Shown: positions 1-13,005 of the stretch, piece after piece | Numbering within the stretch: the first letter of the stretch is position 1 | How the letters are laid out: each line of letters starts with the position of its first letter | Assembly (NCBI GenBank): GCA_027625915.1 | Contig: JANTQA010000032.1 | Coordinates: 14,710,001-14,774,000, forward strand | Source of the DNA: Anaeramoeba flamelloides | Taxonomy: Eukaryota; Metamonada; Anaeramoebidae | DNA: 64,000 nucleotides | Direction of reading: 5' to 3' | Notes under the pieces: generated by a model | Told to the model about the DNA's origin: nothing | What the model saw: the letters and a program-made list of their open reading frames with translations, nothing else | Databases searched by the model: none | Translations under genes and position numbers: made by a program

Positions 1-61
1 AAAGTGCGGTTTTGTTATTCTTTCAACTGTTTAATCGTGCCAAAATTTTTGGAATTTAGTT
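1..61 (+). repeat. Right end of a TA-flanked inverted-repeat element, cut by the window edge
   Basis: The stretch up to position 61 (…CCAAAATTTTTGGAATTTAGTT, followed by TA) matches the right terminus of the element at 24631-25160, including the preceding TTCTTTC…CTGTTTAA block, and the element at 54383-55518. Only the terminal part lies in the window. No coding sequence is seen in it. Confidence 0.6.
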
Positions 62-63
62 TA

Positions 64-2434
64 TACTCAAAAATAATTTCGAAAAAAAACTTTGGGAAAC
101 ATAATTGAACTACCTTGAAATTAATTTCATTCAAAAGAATTAAATTAAAATATATTACTGTTTTCCTTTTTTGTATGTTTTTTTTTTTTTTTTTTGGGAG
201 ATAAATTTCAATTTTTCGATATTTAGAAATTCGTTTAATGATTTCTCTCTTTAGAGATACAATATAAATCAGAAATTTCAAAATACCGTGTAGTATTACC
301 GAGGAACATGAGTGAAAAAAGCAAGAAAAAATTTAAATCTAATGCTTTTAGTTATTTAAATATAAAATAGGAAATAGGAAAGATTGAGAATTTTTTTTTT
401 TTAATATTTTGTTAAACTTGAGAATCTTTTTCTTCAAATTTGTTTTAGGTTAGTAATTCTAATTCTTTGTGATAATACAATTCAACAAAAACCATTCGTA
501 AATTATCTCAAATACAGAAGCACAAAATTTTTAATAATTTTTTAAGGGGAATAATATTGTTAATAATTTCCTTTCTTGTTCTATTATAAAATCTCACTTA
601 ATGTTGCATTTTTTATTCGATCTAGTACTTTTTTAAATAAAATTATCCTATTTTAATAAGCAAATGTTAAAATTTGAATAATTAATTAGTTTAATTGAAG
701 ATGGGTGAAAAAAATTATATTAGTGGTTCTATTTTTAGGAAAGGATCTCAAGGTTTTAAAAATAAAATAAAAAAATTTTTCCCAAAAGAAAGTAATTTTT
801 TAAAATAAATTTTATTACAATTTATCAAAAGTGAAATGTGTTCACTCAAATCAACAAAATTAATTGTTATTTTTATCTAGATATGTAATCAATTTTTAAC
901 CCATCCTTTAAGGGGTAAAAAACTATTAGGTTATCCTTGTTAATTTAATAATAAATACAAAAAATAATAATAATAATAATAATAAATAAAATACAAAATA
1001 TACAAATTGAAGCTCCAATTAAAGGTATGATCACTATAAGTTTCAAGATTACCTTTCAAACTATTTTTAAGAAATTTTTTATTATTTTCCATATTTATGA
1101 TCCATTTTTCCTCATTTTAAAAAGTTCAAAGTACAAAAATATTTCGAAAATAGTTCAATAAAAAATTGTTTTCTTTGAAGATGAAAGAACTCTTATTATC
1201 TCTAAAAAAGAGAATTATTCTACAAAAAAATATACTTTTCAAAATAAAAAAAAATTCATTTTAGAAATAACTCTGTATAAAAAATCAACTAAATTTCAAA
1301 AAAAGATATTAAAAATATAAAATATTATATAATTTATTCGTTTTAAAACAGATTTTATAATTAATTATAACTTAATGTTTAGCAAAAAAAAATATGAGAA
1401 AAAAAATAAAACCAAGAAATTTAAAATTTTTCCCAAAATATATTTTTAAAAACCTCTTAAATTATACTGTTTACATAAAAGAAAACTTATTCATCTGATT
1501 ATTTATAATCAATAATAAATATCACAATCTTAATTATTTTAATGGCTGGTTCTTAGATTAAATATTTAAAAAAAAAATCAATAAATTTGACTCTTCTAAA
1601 ACACTTTTTAATGTATTTTTGAACAAGAAAAACTAAATTAAAAAGAATGATATTAATAAAAAAAAAAAAAAAATAAGAAATATTGTCAAAAAAAATAATT
1701 AATAATAACACTTCTTTATTTATACTCCAAATATTTGAAAAAAAAATATCATAAAATCTTCAAAATTTTTAACCAATATAATAAATCGATCGAAAATAAA
1801 AAAAAGTATCAATTTTTTGGGAGATCTTCAATTATCCACGATTTGTTATATTTTTCTTGTATTTCTAAAATCAGATCGAAATTTGAAAGATTATTTGTTC
1901 TTACAAACTCTCACAAATCTACAAAAAGCGAGATTTTATAAACTCTTTTTACAAATTTTTCTTTTTAGTTTTTCTATTCCAAAAACCCAAACAAATCCAA
2001 AAGGATCAGATCTTTTTATTAAAAATTTCAATGGGAAATAAATTCTCTTTTAATAATAATTACTCAAATCTCTAAATTTGATCAAAGTTTTAGTTAATCA
2101 AGTTTATTTTTACCCTCATTAAAATAATTACTCTATTACCTTTAGTAAAAAAAAAAATAATAATGATTTATTCGTTACAAAAAATGGAAATAGTCATGAA
2201 AAAAATTTTTTTAAACCCAAGGTTTGAGAAATATGTTAAAAAAAAAATTTTGAAATGGTAATATATGGTGTTTTATTTAAAAAGGTTTCATTATAAACAT
2301 TAAAAAGATTGCACGAATTATGTTAAAATAAAAAAAAATTAACAAAAAAAATTCGAAAAACAAACAAACAAACAAACAAAATGTAAAAAAAAAAAAACAA
2401 AAGATCACAAAACAATATAAAAAATGTGAAAAAA
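64..2434. other. AT-rich intergenic stretch without a supported gene
   Basis: I find no recognisable protein, RNA gene or splice-consistent exon here. It holds homopolymer runs and an (AAT)n microsatellite near 965-985. The short frames around 1735-2041 start at TTG or in mid-frame, overlap one another in different frames and resemble nothing known, so they are not called. Confidence 0.5.
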
Positions 2435-3684
2435 TTAACATTCCAGACAAAACTCATTTTCAAATTGAGTTAACCAGGAGCCATTAGAGTTCGTTGTTTG
2501 GGGATACAGGTCAATCAGAATAATACCTGTCCCAAAATCATTTCTGTTTGGTTGGCTTTGAGTCTCCTTTCTTAATGAGCGCAGAAGGGCCTCATTATTC
2601 TGCGCGATGGGTCCTTTTGAAAAGGGGTCTGTATGAACTTTTTTTGTAATGTTCATTTCTTTCTTGATTTCGTCTCTTTTCTGTTCAACTTCGATATCAA
2701 TGATGGGATTTTTATTTTGACTTATCTCGTTAGTCAAACAAGATCCCAATTGGTGGAGGGATGACGACGAATTTTTGATTTGTTGAATAACAAATTGGAG
2801 TTGATTAAGATTATCTTTCGCGATGATCTTGTCATCGAGTTCACTTTTTTCTTGCTTATAACAGGGTACAATCTCTTGCTTTTTCCTTGTATATAAGTAA
2901 TTGTTCGTTTTTTGGTGGAATTGAAAATTCTTGATAGATGTTGATCTTTGGTTGAGATCTTTTTGGTAGTTGCCAATTTGAGATTGCTTCTCAAGGGGAA
3001 GGGTGCTTTCCGTTTGATTTTTCATCAAATTTAAAGACTTTGTATTTTGAGAAAATCTGTTGTCAGTGGACACTTTTCTTGAAATTTTTTTCGGGTTTTG
3101 TAAAACTTTGACTGTTTGATATTTTGTGATGATCTTTGTGAATTTTTTTTTTTTTTTTTTTTTGTTTTGGTTTTGATTGTGTTTTTTTTTCGGATTTGGG
3201 GGGTTATCTTTTTCTTTTTTAAATTCCCCCTTTTTAAAGCCTTTATTGCTCTGTTGCGTTTCCTTGAACGGAGCTGGACCCTTTCCAATTCTTCAACATC
3301 TGGGATTTTGTAGATCAGCCAGTCTCTTGAATAGAAAGAGCAATTTGTCAATTTCAGCTTCTTTGTGAAAAAGATATTGATGCCCCTCTCAATGGTTCTT
3401 TTCGACTTGCCGGTCAAAATGGAGAGGTCGTTGATACAGTCCTTCCTGATCATAATTTTGGTCGGTGTTTCGTGCTTACCATCGAATTTGCACTTCTTGT
3501 CCAACATCCAATCTGAAAAGCCGACAAAGCACTCGGGCCTCAATTTGGCCAAATTTTTAAATCGATCACGAAAGGTTTTGAATGATCTAAATTCTTTCTT
3601 CAGTCCTTCCAAATTGGTTTGGTTTAGAAAAGTTGAATTGTTGAGGACGGTAGGCGTGTTTAGTAATGTTGACTTGTTTTGCAT
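2435..3684 (-). CDS. Predicted winged-helix/helix-turn-helix protein, frame broken at a 21-nt homopolymer
   Basis: The first ATG is at 3684. The N-terminal frame gives 217 residues; residues about 50-130 look like a compact DNA-binding fold, with a helix-turn-helix around 82-110 (…INDLSILTGKSKRTIERG…, then a hydrophobic helix) followed by a Lys/Arg-rich tail. The downstream frame, open from the poly(T) run at 3143-3163 to the TAA at 2435, continues as a Gln/Asn/Ser-rich tail of about 230 residues ending in …FENEFCLEC. The two frames differ by one base and meet at the 21-nt tract, so one gene of about 416 codons is likely, with a homopolymer length error or a real frameshift. Base composition is clearly richer in G+C than the flanks, which supports coding. 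The HTH call is from pattern only; I do not recognise a family. A very short intron at the tract is the alternative. Confidence 0.6.
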
Positions 3685-4435
3685 CACTTCAATGTCCTTA
3701 CTTTCTTAAGGTTTTTTATTTTTTTTTTTTGAAAATATTGTTTGGAAACTTGGTACAAATCGGTTTTGTGATTTTGGATCTGTGGTTGTGATTGAGAAAT
3801 TCCTTTTGAGATTTGATTTAGGTTTGTGTTTTTTTTTTTTCTTCGAAATTAAAAGTCGTTGTAATGAAGAATACTAGATTAAATAACCAAATTTGCTTAA
3901 CCAATTCAATTCAAAGAAATCAAAAATTTTATCAATTTTCAAAGGAAAAGATAAATTAAAAAAAAATAAAAAATCAATAAAGTGATTTTTACCTTTTCTT
4001 TTTGCTCAAAATTTTCTTCTGTTTTTTTTCATTGATAATTTGCCACCATTTTCATCCAAAAGCCTCACTTATTAAAATTTTTCGAAAAGATTTCATTTTT
4101 AGTTGAAATTTCATAAAGGTAAAAAATTGGAATTTTAAAATTGATTACATAAAACAATTTCTAAGAATTATTTCAATCACCCTGAAGAATAGGATTGGTT
4201 TTTAGTTATTGTTAATTTGGTTCTATTTTTCTGACTTCAGAATCCATACTCAAATATCAAAATTTCGAACGTATTTTACTTCTAACTGTCAAAAAATTTT
4301 GAATATCCAGGAGTACCCATTTTGGGATTGAAAACAACCCACAAAGAACAATCTTGAACTTTTGGTGAATAAAATCAACTTAAAAAGTAGTGTTTACATC
4401 AAAAACTATAAAATCTTTAAAAAAGCAATAAGTAG
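3685..4435. other. Upstream/intergenic region of the winged-helix gene
   Basis: T-rich sequence with no supported coding region. It probably includes the 5' region of the (-) gene starting at 3684. No clear promoter motif can be identified. Confidence 0.4.
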
Positions 4436-4977
4436 AATTGCAAACACTTGATCAAACACCAGTAGAGAGATTAAAATTCTGTTCTTTTCAATTTATAATC
4501 TCTACTTTTCCAATTTTCCTATATTTTTCCAAATTTATTCGAAATACTTTACTCAATTCTTCCAAATTTTCAACCTTTGAGATAATTCGTATTGTAGTCT
4601 GTTGTTTTCTCAAAATTTTATTCACTCTTGGAAACGAAATTTTAACACAATTAATTCCCTTTTTGTTCACTTTGTCTGAACACGAACCAATGGTTCCTTT
4701 TATGAGAGGTTGTATGAAAGAGACACTTTACTTTTTATTTTGAAAAGAGATTTACTTTTTAAAAAAATCTAAAACTTTGGAATTGATCTTTCAACTTGGG
4801 AGATTCTACTTTTGTGTTTTGGTTTTTTAGAATGTTTACGAATTTGAGAGGGTTCTTAACAGTTTCGCTTTTTTTTGATTCAAATTTAACTCTTTTGGTC
4901 AAAGTGATTGTAACGAGTGTTGTTTTAATTTTACCTCCAATCCCTTTTCCATTTTTCAACAGAAAATTTTTTTTCAA
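4436..4977 (-). pseudogene. Possible coding relic or unrecognised exons
   Basis: Two (-) frames (about 4977-4759 and 4710-4488) read as Lys-rich protein-like sequence, for example a stretch ending …NTKVESPKLKDQFQSFRFF and one containing …KVENLEELSKVFRINLEK. They are in different frames and separated by stops. A (+) frame at 4438-4743 is also open for about 100 codons but starts at TTG. No family is recognised and no splice model joins the pieces convincingly. It could be a decayed gene, two exons of an unknown gene, or chance. Confidence 0.2.
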
Positions 4978-7900
4978 TTTTTACTCTTGTAAATTGTAAA
5001 AGAGTGTATTCTGGTCAAATTATCAATTATCAAACACAAAACAACCAGCCAAATCCTATTCATGGAGATTTTCTCAAATTTGTCCATAATCTATGAGGAA
5101 ATTTATTGATTAAAAATAAATAACTCCTTACCAAACTTGAAATTTATTTTGGCAATTTCACATTAAAATCAATTTGTTAATATTTTTGATCTTTTGACTC
5201 CATTGAATCCCAAATATTAAACAATTAATAATCAGCTTTTTTGGATATAATTTTGTTGAAAATTTACAAGGTTTTGCTCAAAAGAATATTTTTTTCTTTT
5301 TTTGTAAAGCAAAAAATTACTTTAATAAAAAAAAATTTTTGAAAATTATTTCTTCGATTGTTTTTGGATTAACAGAGAAACCCTTATTTCATGTTTTTTT
5401 TTGTTTTCCATTTTCTATGTTGGTATTTTTTCAACTTTAGATAATTAATAATTCTCTTTTTTAATTTTGTTTTCCCTTTTAACAATTTCTCAAAACTACA
5501 TAAAAAATTTTAATGGGATTATAGTCTTGATGAGAATCACAATGTTTTTGAGTAAAAACGTAAACACAGATCTTTATTGCCAATTTTTTAAATAAGATAT
5601 AAGGGATCTTTTACCCAACAGAAAATTAGGTAAAACAAATATTTTTTTCGCAAATCTTTACCATTTTTATTTGTAAAATGAAAAAAATACTTTGCAATTC
5701 ATAAATCAATATTCCGTTGGTGTTCCCTTTCAAAATTTACTTTGTAAGTGTCTCTTTGTTGTTGTAAAACTGTAAATTTAGAGACAATTTTTGTGTTTTC
5801 TTTAGAAACATGAATCAAAATATATTTCAAAAATACTTTATTTTTTTTTCAATATAACAAAGTTTTTGTTTCCTTTTGTAACAATGTTAAATCCCGAATT
5901 AATCAAATTCAAAATTTGAATATTAGGTAGAGCTCTAATAACTCAATTAGTTCTCTAAAATTATATTTTAGCAAATTTATTTTTAGAGATCTTGTTATTT
6001 TTTAATTCATATCTTGGAAAAAATCCTTTAACAATGGAAATAAAAATTTCATTTATTAATAGGAAAACGGCTGTATTGTCGTTTATCATTTTTTTGATCC
6101 AGAATAGTTCTTGTTCATTAAACCCTTTTCTTGAAAATGGTAATAAAATTATAATTAGGAACAATTTCTGATTTGAAATTTGGGTAAAAGACAATTCTTT
6201 AATGATCAAAAGATTTATTATTGTTTGTTAGAAGGCTTCTGAGTTCTATTTCTGCTTGAATCAAAAGAAGACGAGTACTTCAAATATCGAAGGATCAAAT
6301 AAAAATATTTTTCAGATGTGGTATCTTTATAGCTTTTCAATTCCAGAAGTATAAAACACTTGTTAAGTAAATCAAAAAACCCAAAAGTTATTTTTGCTCA
6401 AATTTTCAAATTCGGAACAAAACTCTCAGAAAAGAAGGTATTTATTTGGACAAATTATCTAGGGGATAGACTTATTGTTCGAATTTCGCGTTTATTAACT
6501 TTCATGAAAAATAAAATAAAAAATTTTATAAAAAATTATGAAATAATTTTAAATCAAAATTATATATTTTTTTTTTGTAAAACAAGTTTTATAGGAACAC
6601 ATCATCAAAAAAATTAGCATATTGAAATTGGTTTTGCTCACTTTTTTTACAAATTTTTTTTTTTATTTTTAGAATTTGAATTCATGAATTTTTTATTTAT
6701 TATTTATAATGTGGACTTATGAACACAAAAAGAACTTATAAGTTGACACCAAAAAAAAATGTTACACAATGTTCAAGAAAATTTTGTCACAAGGGAAGAA
6801 TCTCTTAAAATGTTTGATCTCTCTTTGATGATAAATAAATGGAACAAACTTTATATTCTACATTATCAAAAATATAACAAAGATCAATAGTCAAAATTTG
6901 ATTATTTAATTCCTCAAACCAGTGAATTTATTTGTTCATCTTGATAAGTTTAGTGACTTATATGTTTTCTGGCCTATTGGAAAATAAATATAAATAAATT
7001 AACAACCTGCCTTATAAAAAAAAAACCAAAAAAAAAAAAGAATAAAATAATCAATAAAGCCTAAATTTTTGAAGGGAAAATTATAATATTATAAAAAATT
7101 AAAATATAACAATGATACATTTCTCAAAAATATAACAAAGACTTGGAGGTTCCCTAATAAATTTGACATCGGATATTTTCACAAAAATTAATGTTGAAAT
7201 TGTCAAATTTCATAGAACAATTACAAATTTTAAAATGAGTTGTATTCGTAAATTATTTTATGAGTAGTTAATCTTTAACCTAAATCAAATAGATTTCAAA
7301 ACGATTGGTGTTTGGTTAAATAAAAAATCACAAAAAATAAGTAAAAATAATCAACATTCTTATAGAATAATATATTAAACAGAAGTAAAAATTGATCACG
7401 TCATAATCTCTATTTCTGGAGAAAGATATAAACTAAAAAAAAAGAAAATAGAAATTTTTGGGTTTGAACATATACAAAAATATAAAATTTTGAAAAAAAG
7501 ATAATTGAAATATCAATTGGGAAATAGAAAATTTAAAATTCTGAGATTTGAATTCAAATCACTTTCGAAAATCTAAAAATTAATAAATAGTTCTGGATGG
7601 AAATATCTAAGAAAATTTGAAAATTATTAGGCAAAATAACGATACAAATAAATAATCGTCTTTTCAATTTCGTTAAAGTTTTTTTTATAATTTTTTCTTA
7701 ATTGTCTAATATATTGGTTGTGTAAATAAACAGAATGAAACCCAAGAACCATTTTAAATGGTTATGGTAGATTTTGGTGTGATAGTTATTATGAAGCTGA
7801 TAGTAAAAATTTAAAAGTAGGATATGAGGATAAGACAGTGAATATCAAAAAAAAAACAAATTTAGATTTTTTTTATTATTTTTTATTTAAGGGGTGGTTT

Positions 7901-9063
7901 TTTTATTACTTTTATTTCCATTGAATTCCCAAATTTTTAATTGGTAAATTATTTTAGAGACTTAAAAATTTTAACCATTGTCCGCCCTAGATCTTAAAAA
8001 AAGTTATATTTTTTCGGATAATATCAAAAATAGTAATTTTTTTAATATAGGTTCTTTTACTTCCCTAGAAGCAGTGAATATTCACAATAATTTTGCAAGG
8101 GTTGAGTAGTAATATTGCAAATTTAAAAAGAATAATATCGGATATTGTGATCTAGACCACGTGTGTACTTGATACATTAGGATTTCTATTTCACAAACGA
8201 TTTTTTTATTAAAAAAAAACAAAATTTCTAATCATGAAAGATGAGTTATCCTAAAAAATACACTGGTAATTAATAAGATATAATTTATATAAACATTTAA
8301 TTTACCACTAATTTACAAAAACAAAACAAAATACAATATAAACTTATTTTTATGACTTAATATAAATTTTTTTTTTTTATTAAATGATCTTTTTTTCCTT
8401 TCATTAATCTTTCCAGTTTCCCATTTTACACTACTATTTTACACATTTCCACTTCTTTTCCACTCAATTAATCTTTCTTTCAAAGTCTTTCAGCTTCCTT
8501 TATTCCCAATTTTGTCTAATGGTAAAGTGAATATCTTGACTTTTTATTTTTACTCACAATTAAAAAACTTTCAAGTATGCACTTATCGATTAATTTGGTT
8601 TCTTCTTGGATTATTCTTTCATTTCCTAAAAATATTCAATAATAATAAAAAAAATTAAAGTTAAATTTGCAATTAATTATTCAAAAATCAATATTGTACT
8701 AATAAATTGGACAGAAAAAATGAAAAATTTCAAAAAATTAACTTCACCAACCCTTTTCACCAGTTTTGGTCAATTGAGTTAAACTGAACATTTTTTGACA
8801 ATAATATTTCAATTTTAAAATCAAAAAATTTTATTTGGTGAAAGCTTAAGGAGAAGATTATATACATTGAACCCAATAAAATGTGAAATTTTTTCAATAG
8901 ATTCTAATAAAATAATTAATAGAAATTTGGAAAAAAAGTAAAGAAATAACTAACTTTGAAATATTAATTTTTGAAATTTTGAATATTAAGATTCTCCAGT
9001 TATATTTACAGGATAGATAATTTGATAGAAAATGCTCCAAAACTTAAAAAAAAACACAAATTA
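4978..9063. other. Long AT-rich stretch without a supported gene
   Basis: About 4 kb of low-complexity AT-rich sequence. The few frames longer than 60 codons (near 5961-6209 and 6360-6617) start at alternative codons or lack any family likeness, and none is bounded by convincing splice sites. The phrase AAAATATAACAAAGA recurs near 6870 and 7125. Nothing else is called. Confidence 0.45.
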
Positions 9064-9262
9064 CAGTCAATTCCACCTTTAAGGCACAAACTTTCAACGA
9101 AATTTAAGGCACAAAAAATTTCTCAAATTAAAGCACAAAATTCAAATTCTAGTGAAATAATTTGTATAAACAAAAATTCAAAATTCTGTGCCTTAATAAG
9201 AGATTTTTTTGTGCCTTAAATTTCGTTGAAAGTTTGTGCTTTAAATTTGAAACTTGTTGTTG
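9064..9262. repeat. Foldback element, CAGTCA-end family, copy 1
   Basis: A nearly perfect palindrome of about 199 bp. The left arm (CAGTCAATTCCACCTTTAAG, GCACAAACTTTCAACG…) is repeated in reverse complement at the right end. It is flanked by TA on both sides (9062-9063 and 9263-9264). It contains the phrase AAATTTAAGGCACA in both arms and has no coding capacity. It is a MITE-like, non-autonomous element with TA target choice, as in Tc1/mariner elements (inference). This copy is more diverged at its ends than the copies at 10439 and 23147. Confidence 0.75.
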
Positions 9263-9664
9263 TAAAATGCCAAAATATTATTTTGGCTTGATTGAAAAAA
9301 AAAATAGCGATCAAAAGTATAAAATATACACACTCTGAACAAAATTTCAATGTTGGATACCATTTTCAGTTCTGGAATTGTAATTTTTAATTATCTGAAA
9401 AATTCTTGAATATAAGTTCATTTAAGATTTTTCCATATATCTTATTTTTATAGCAACATTTAAAAACTAAATTATATCATCGAATTTGATTTATATAATA
9501 ATTCCATATTAACCTTGGCTAAATGTATATATACAACTAAATACAAATTAAAAAAAGTTTTAATTTTGTCTCAAAATTCAGAAAAGAAAAATGTATATCT
9601 TTTTGAATTTATTTGTCAAATTAAAAAACTTGTTATTAATAACGGAATGTGGAATTTTTATCTA

Positions 9665-10789
9665 AGCTAAATTTCAAAAATAGGGTCATCATTAGTATTT
9701 TCTAAATTATTGGTATGTGTGTTGTGTTAACCAAATATTCTGAACCCAATATCTTTTAAAAGTCATTATTGAATATTTAATATCAAGAAACAATCTTCTT
9801 TTAATGAAAATTTGTCAAAGTTGAATTCATTTTTTTGCAATTTTTCTTTCAAAATGATTCCATATTTTTATTTTTATGTTGAATGAACAAGAACATTTTT
9901 GAAAACCGTTAATATTCAAGAGATGAGATTAATTAGCATTGGAGAAAGGGATTGTAAAATTCAAAGAAAGTAAAACACCCAAGAAGTGTTTGCTTCGAAA
10001 ACAAGTATCAACCAAATTTGCTTTAATGAGTTACAATGGTTCCTTGAAAAGTGAAGAAATAACAAGATCAAATAAGATCTTCTTTTCTCTTTCATTTGGA
10101 GACAATGTGATGAATGTGATCGTATTCATTTTATCTTTGAGTTCTTTGTTGTACATTCAAAAAATTGGTTTTGTTTTCGTTTTCTTTTCTTGTTCTTTTT
10201 CTTTTTCTTTCTTTTGTTGAGATTCTTTTTATCTTGAAAAAGGTATCAAGGAAAGTTTGGGTTGATACCAAATGGGTGAATAGTAAAAATCTGATAACTC
10301 TGATGGAAAGTTGTTTCAAAAGGTTCTTGGAAGCAATGGTGAATCTTAAATGGATAATTTTAAGATGAAAAATCATTTCAAAAATAGGGTCAGATTTATT
10401 TTTTTCTTAATGGGTTTCTTTTCTCTATTCTTTTATTACAGTCAGTTTCACTTTTAAGGCACAAACTTTCAACGAAATTTAAGGCACACAAAAAATCTCA
10501 AATTAAGGCACAAAATTTGGAATTTTTTTTTTTACAATTTATTTTTACTAGAATTTGAATTTTGTGCTTTAATTTGAGATTTTTTTTGTGCCTTAAATTT
10601 CGTTGAAAGTTTGTGTCTTAAAAGTGAAACTGACTGTAGAAATAATAATTAAAACAGAAAAGGGTGTTTTAGACAGTTATTTTTTAGTTTTAAGTTCTGA
10701 TTTTTCTGTTTTGAGTTTTGGTATTCACTAAATGAGAAACTACATTTTTTTTTCAATCAAAAATTTGCTCCTATTTTTGAAATTAAGCT
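9665..10789 (+). mobile_element. 1.1-kb TA-flanked inverted-repeat DNA element, copy 1
   Basis: The ends are inverted repeats of about 25 bp, AGCTAAATTTCAAAAATAGG on the left and its near reverse complement ending …AATTAAGCT on the right. TA flanks both ends (9663-9664 and 10790-10791). A near-identical copy lies in inverted orientation at 22994-24120. The interior carries a short frame (9939-10220, starting TTG) and, on the opposite strand, a Lys/Arg/Glu-rich frame (10131-10376), but nothing with a recognisable transposase catalytic motif. It is therefore probably non-autonomous. The phrase TTTCAAAAATAGGGTCA, like the terminus, recurs internally at about 10376, suggesting it was built from nested ends. 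A foldback element sits inside at 10439-10636. Confidence 0.75.
10439..10636. repeat. Foldback element, CAGTCA-end family, copy 2 (nested)
   Basis: A 198-bp palindrome with ends CAGTCAGTTTCACTTTTAAG and reverse complement …GTGAAACTGACTG, flanked by TA. It lies inside the 1.1-kb element and occupies the same place in that element's other copy (23147-23344). It must therefore have inserted before the larger element was duplicated. Confidence 0.8.
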
Positions 10790-11352
10790 TATAATCGATA
10801 AACTTTCTATCGGGGTTTTACCCTTCCTGTGTATTCATGACGTGGATAGTTTCTATAGGTCAAGAAAATAATAAATTTATTTTATTATTATTTATTAATT
10901 ATTTTTCTTCTTCTCTTTTTTTTTATTTGATGATTTTTCTTTAATTACTCCTTTATATAAATAAAAAAAAAAAATTAAAAAACTTTTTCAAAATAAAAAA
11001 GTAATTTTTGACAAATAAAAAAATCAAAAGAAAAAGAAATTTTTTACAAGAGAAAATAAAAAAGATCTCCAAAACTCACACCCAACAACATCTATAGCAA
11101 CACACCATTTTAAATATTGCTTTAGTTTTGAAACATTTCCAAGATAAGAGAAATATTACCTAATGAAGAAACACTAAAAATTGTAAACTGTTGAATAACA
11201 TTTTGAGGTTAAAAAAAGTTACCAAATTAACTGATCAATGTTTTTAATAGTAGAACCCCATCCTTGCATCTGTCTCTTTGTAAAAAATAACAAATTAATT
11301 CCAAATAGAGGAAAAATAAACCAAAAATTTTTAATCTAGGTAGTATCATTTA
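10790..11352. other. Intergenic; holds a fragment of the hairpin family
   Basis: No gene seen. Positions about 10800-10852 (CTATCGGGGTTTTACCCTTC, TGTGTATTCATGACG…) resemble in reverse complement the phrase at about 35225-35290 and 46830-46870 (ACGTCCC.GAATACA.AG…), so a fragment of the same hairpin repeat family is present. The remainder is AT-rich filler. Confidence 0.4.
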
Positions 11353-11545
11353 TCGCCAGTTCCACTTTTAAGACACAAAGTTTCAATTAAATTTAAGGCA
11401 CAAAAAATTCTCAAATTAAAGCATATTTTTGGAATTTTTTTTTTACAAATAATTTTGCTAAAATTTGAAATTTGTGCCTTAATTTGAGATTTTTTTCTGC
11501 CTTACATTTCGTTGAAAGTTTATGCACTAAATCCTAAACTGACTG
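11353..11545. repeat. Foldback element, CAGTCA-end family, copy 3
   Basis: A palindrome of about 193 bp with the same arms (AGTTCCACTTTTAAGACACA … ACTAAATCCTAAACTGACTG), bounded by TA at 11351-11352 and 11546-11547. More substitutions than in copies 2 and 4 suggest it is older. Confidence 0.7.
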
Positions 11546-13005
11546 TATTTCTTTCATTCATCTATACCATTAAACGATCGTTCATTTATTCTTTAACAAA
11601 AAAAACTTATTTTTTCAATATCAATTTAGTTGCAATTCAATACTGTTAATTGTAAAATAAACATATCAAAATTTTCATTCAGCTTTCCAAAAACACACAT
11701 TCCTCACAAATTAAAATAAATCATCAAAGTTCTCAATTCTAAAAGACCCAAATTCATAATTTATACTGGTTTTAAGAATTAAAAATTCAAAATGTAACAT
11801 CTATTTTAAAATCTTATTTTTAAAAGGCTGAATGAAAATATTGTACTATTTATTTTACAACAAATTGTATTAATCAAATTGAATTTAGCCCATTTCTTAT
11901 TGCCCCATAACCTTTTAAATTTCTCAAAGTTATGATTTTGAAAGATTTTTTCAAAATCATTAACTCTTTTGTAAATTCAAAAAAAGGTAAAAAAAAATCT
12001 GTGAGATCTCAAAAAGTGTAAATATACATTCAATCCAACCTGGTACTATTTGTTCACAAACAAAAGGATCATAATTTTCATTCAGATTTCCTAAAAACAT
12101 TTTTTAAAATCCTGATACATTTCAAATTTACAAATACTTAAAATAGGCTGAAATTAGAAATTTCCCTTTTAGAATGTGATATTTTGGTGATTGGTTCAAA
12201 TTCTTTGAATGTGATTATTTTGGAAAGCTGACTTAAAATTTTGTATTTTTTATTTTACAATTAATTGTATATTTTGATTCAAAATTTTGCCGTAACCTGA
12301 ATTTAAACTTGAATTAACTGCAGTTTTTGTTACTTTTTGTCAACAAGTGATATGGTTTTTGCTTGTTGATATTTTGAAATCAAACGAGCAATCTTACATG
12401 GTTTGTTTTTGAGTCGAATTTCAGGCTCAGAAAAGAAAGTTGAAAAAATCTCTTTACAACATTAAAAATGAAATCTGGAAGGAGTTGACTGTCAATTTCC
12501 AATTTTAGGTAAGAAAAAACTCTTTTCTCAAAAATGATCATTTATTTTTGAATAGACTTGAGAGAAGTAATACCGATTTTTACAACAACCAACTCACGAA
12601 ATTTGGTGTTATGTTTAAAAGATAATTCTTTGGTTTTCAATTTTTTCTGTCAAAGGGTGAATTAAAAAAATAAATTTCTTTTTTGTCAACTCCTTTCAAA
12701 AATTCTTGTTTCGTGAAATAGTTTGATGTGCTATGTGTCAAAAATAAAAAGACTGAAATTAGAAAAAAATATCAAAATGTTGGACTTTTTTTAGGAAATT
12801 AAATTCTCCAATTAAAGCAACCAAAATTTGTAGTTTTGAGAGAGGACAACAACTTTCTATTGTTTTTCAAGATTCGAAAAATAATGACAACATACGCTCC
12901 TCTATTATGACCAAAAATATAAATCATCTTTAAAAGTTGAATTTGGAAAGGAAAAAATAAGAAAAAAAGTACAAAAAAACTCTCATTTAGAACACGTTTC
13001 TCCCT
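11546..13005. other. Intergenic stretch without a supported gene
   Basis: AT-rich sequence with many stops in all frames. I see no coding region, RNA gene or clear repeat copy here. Confidence 0.4.

Noticed and set aside
9022-9219. 65-codon + frame (MIENAPKLKKKHKLQSIPPL…)
   Set aside because: It mostly overlaps a palindromic foldback element, so it is repeat sequence read through.
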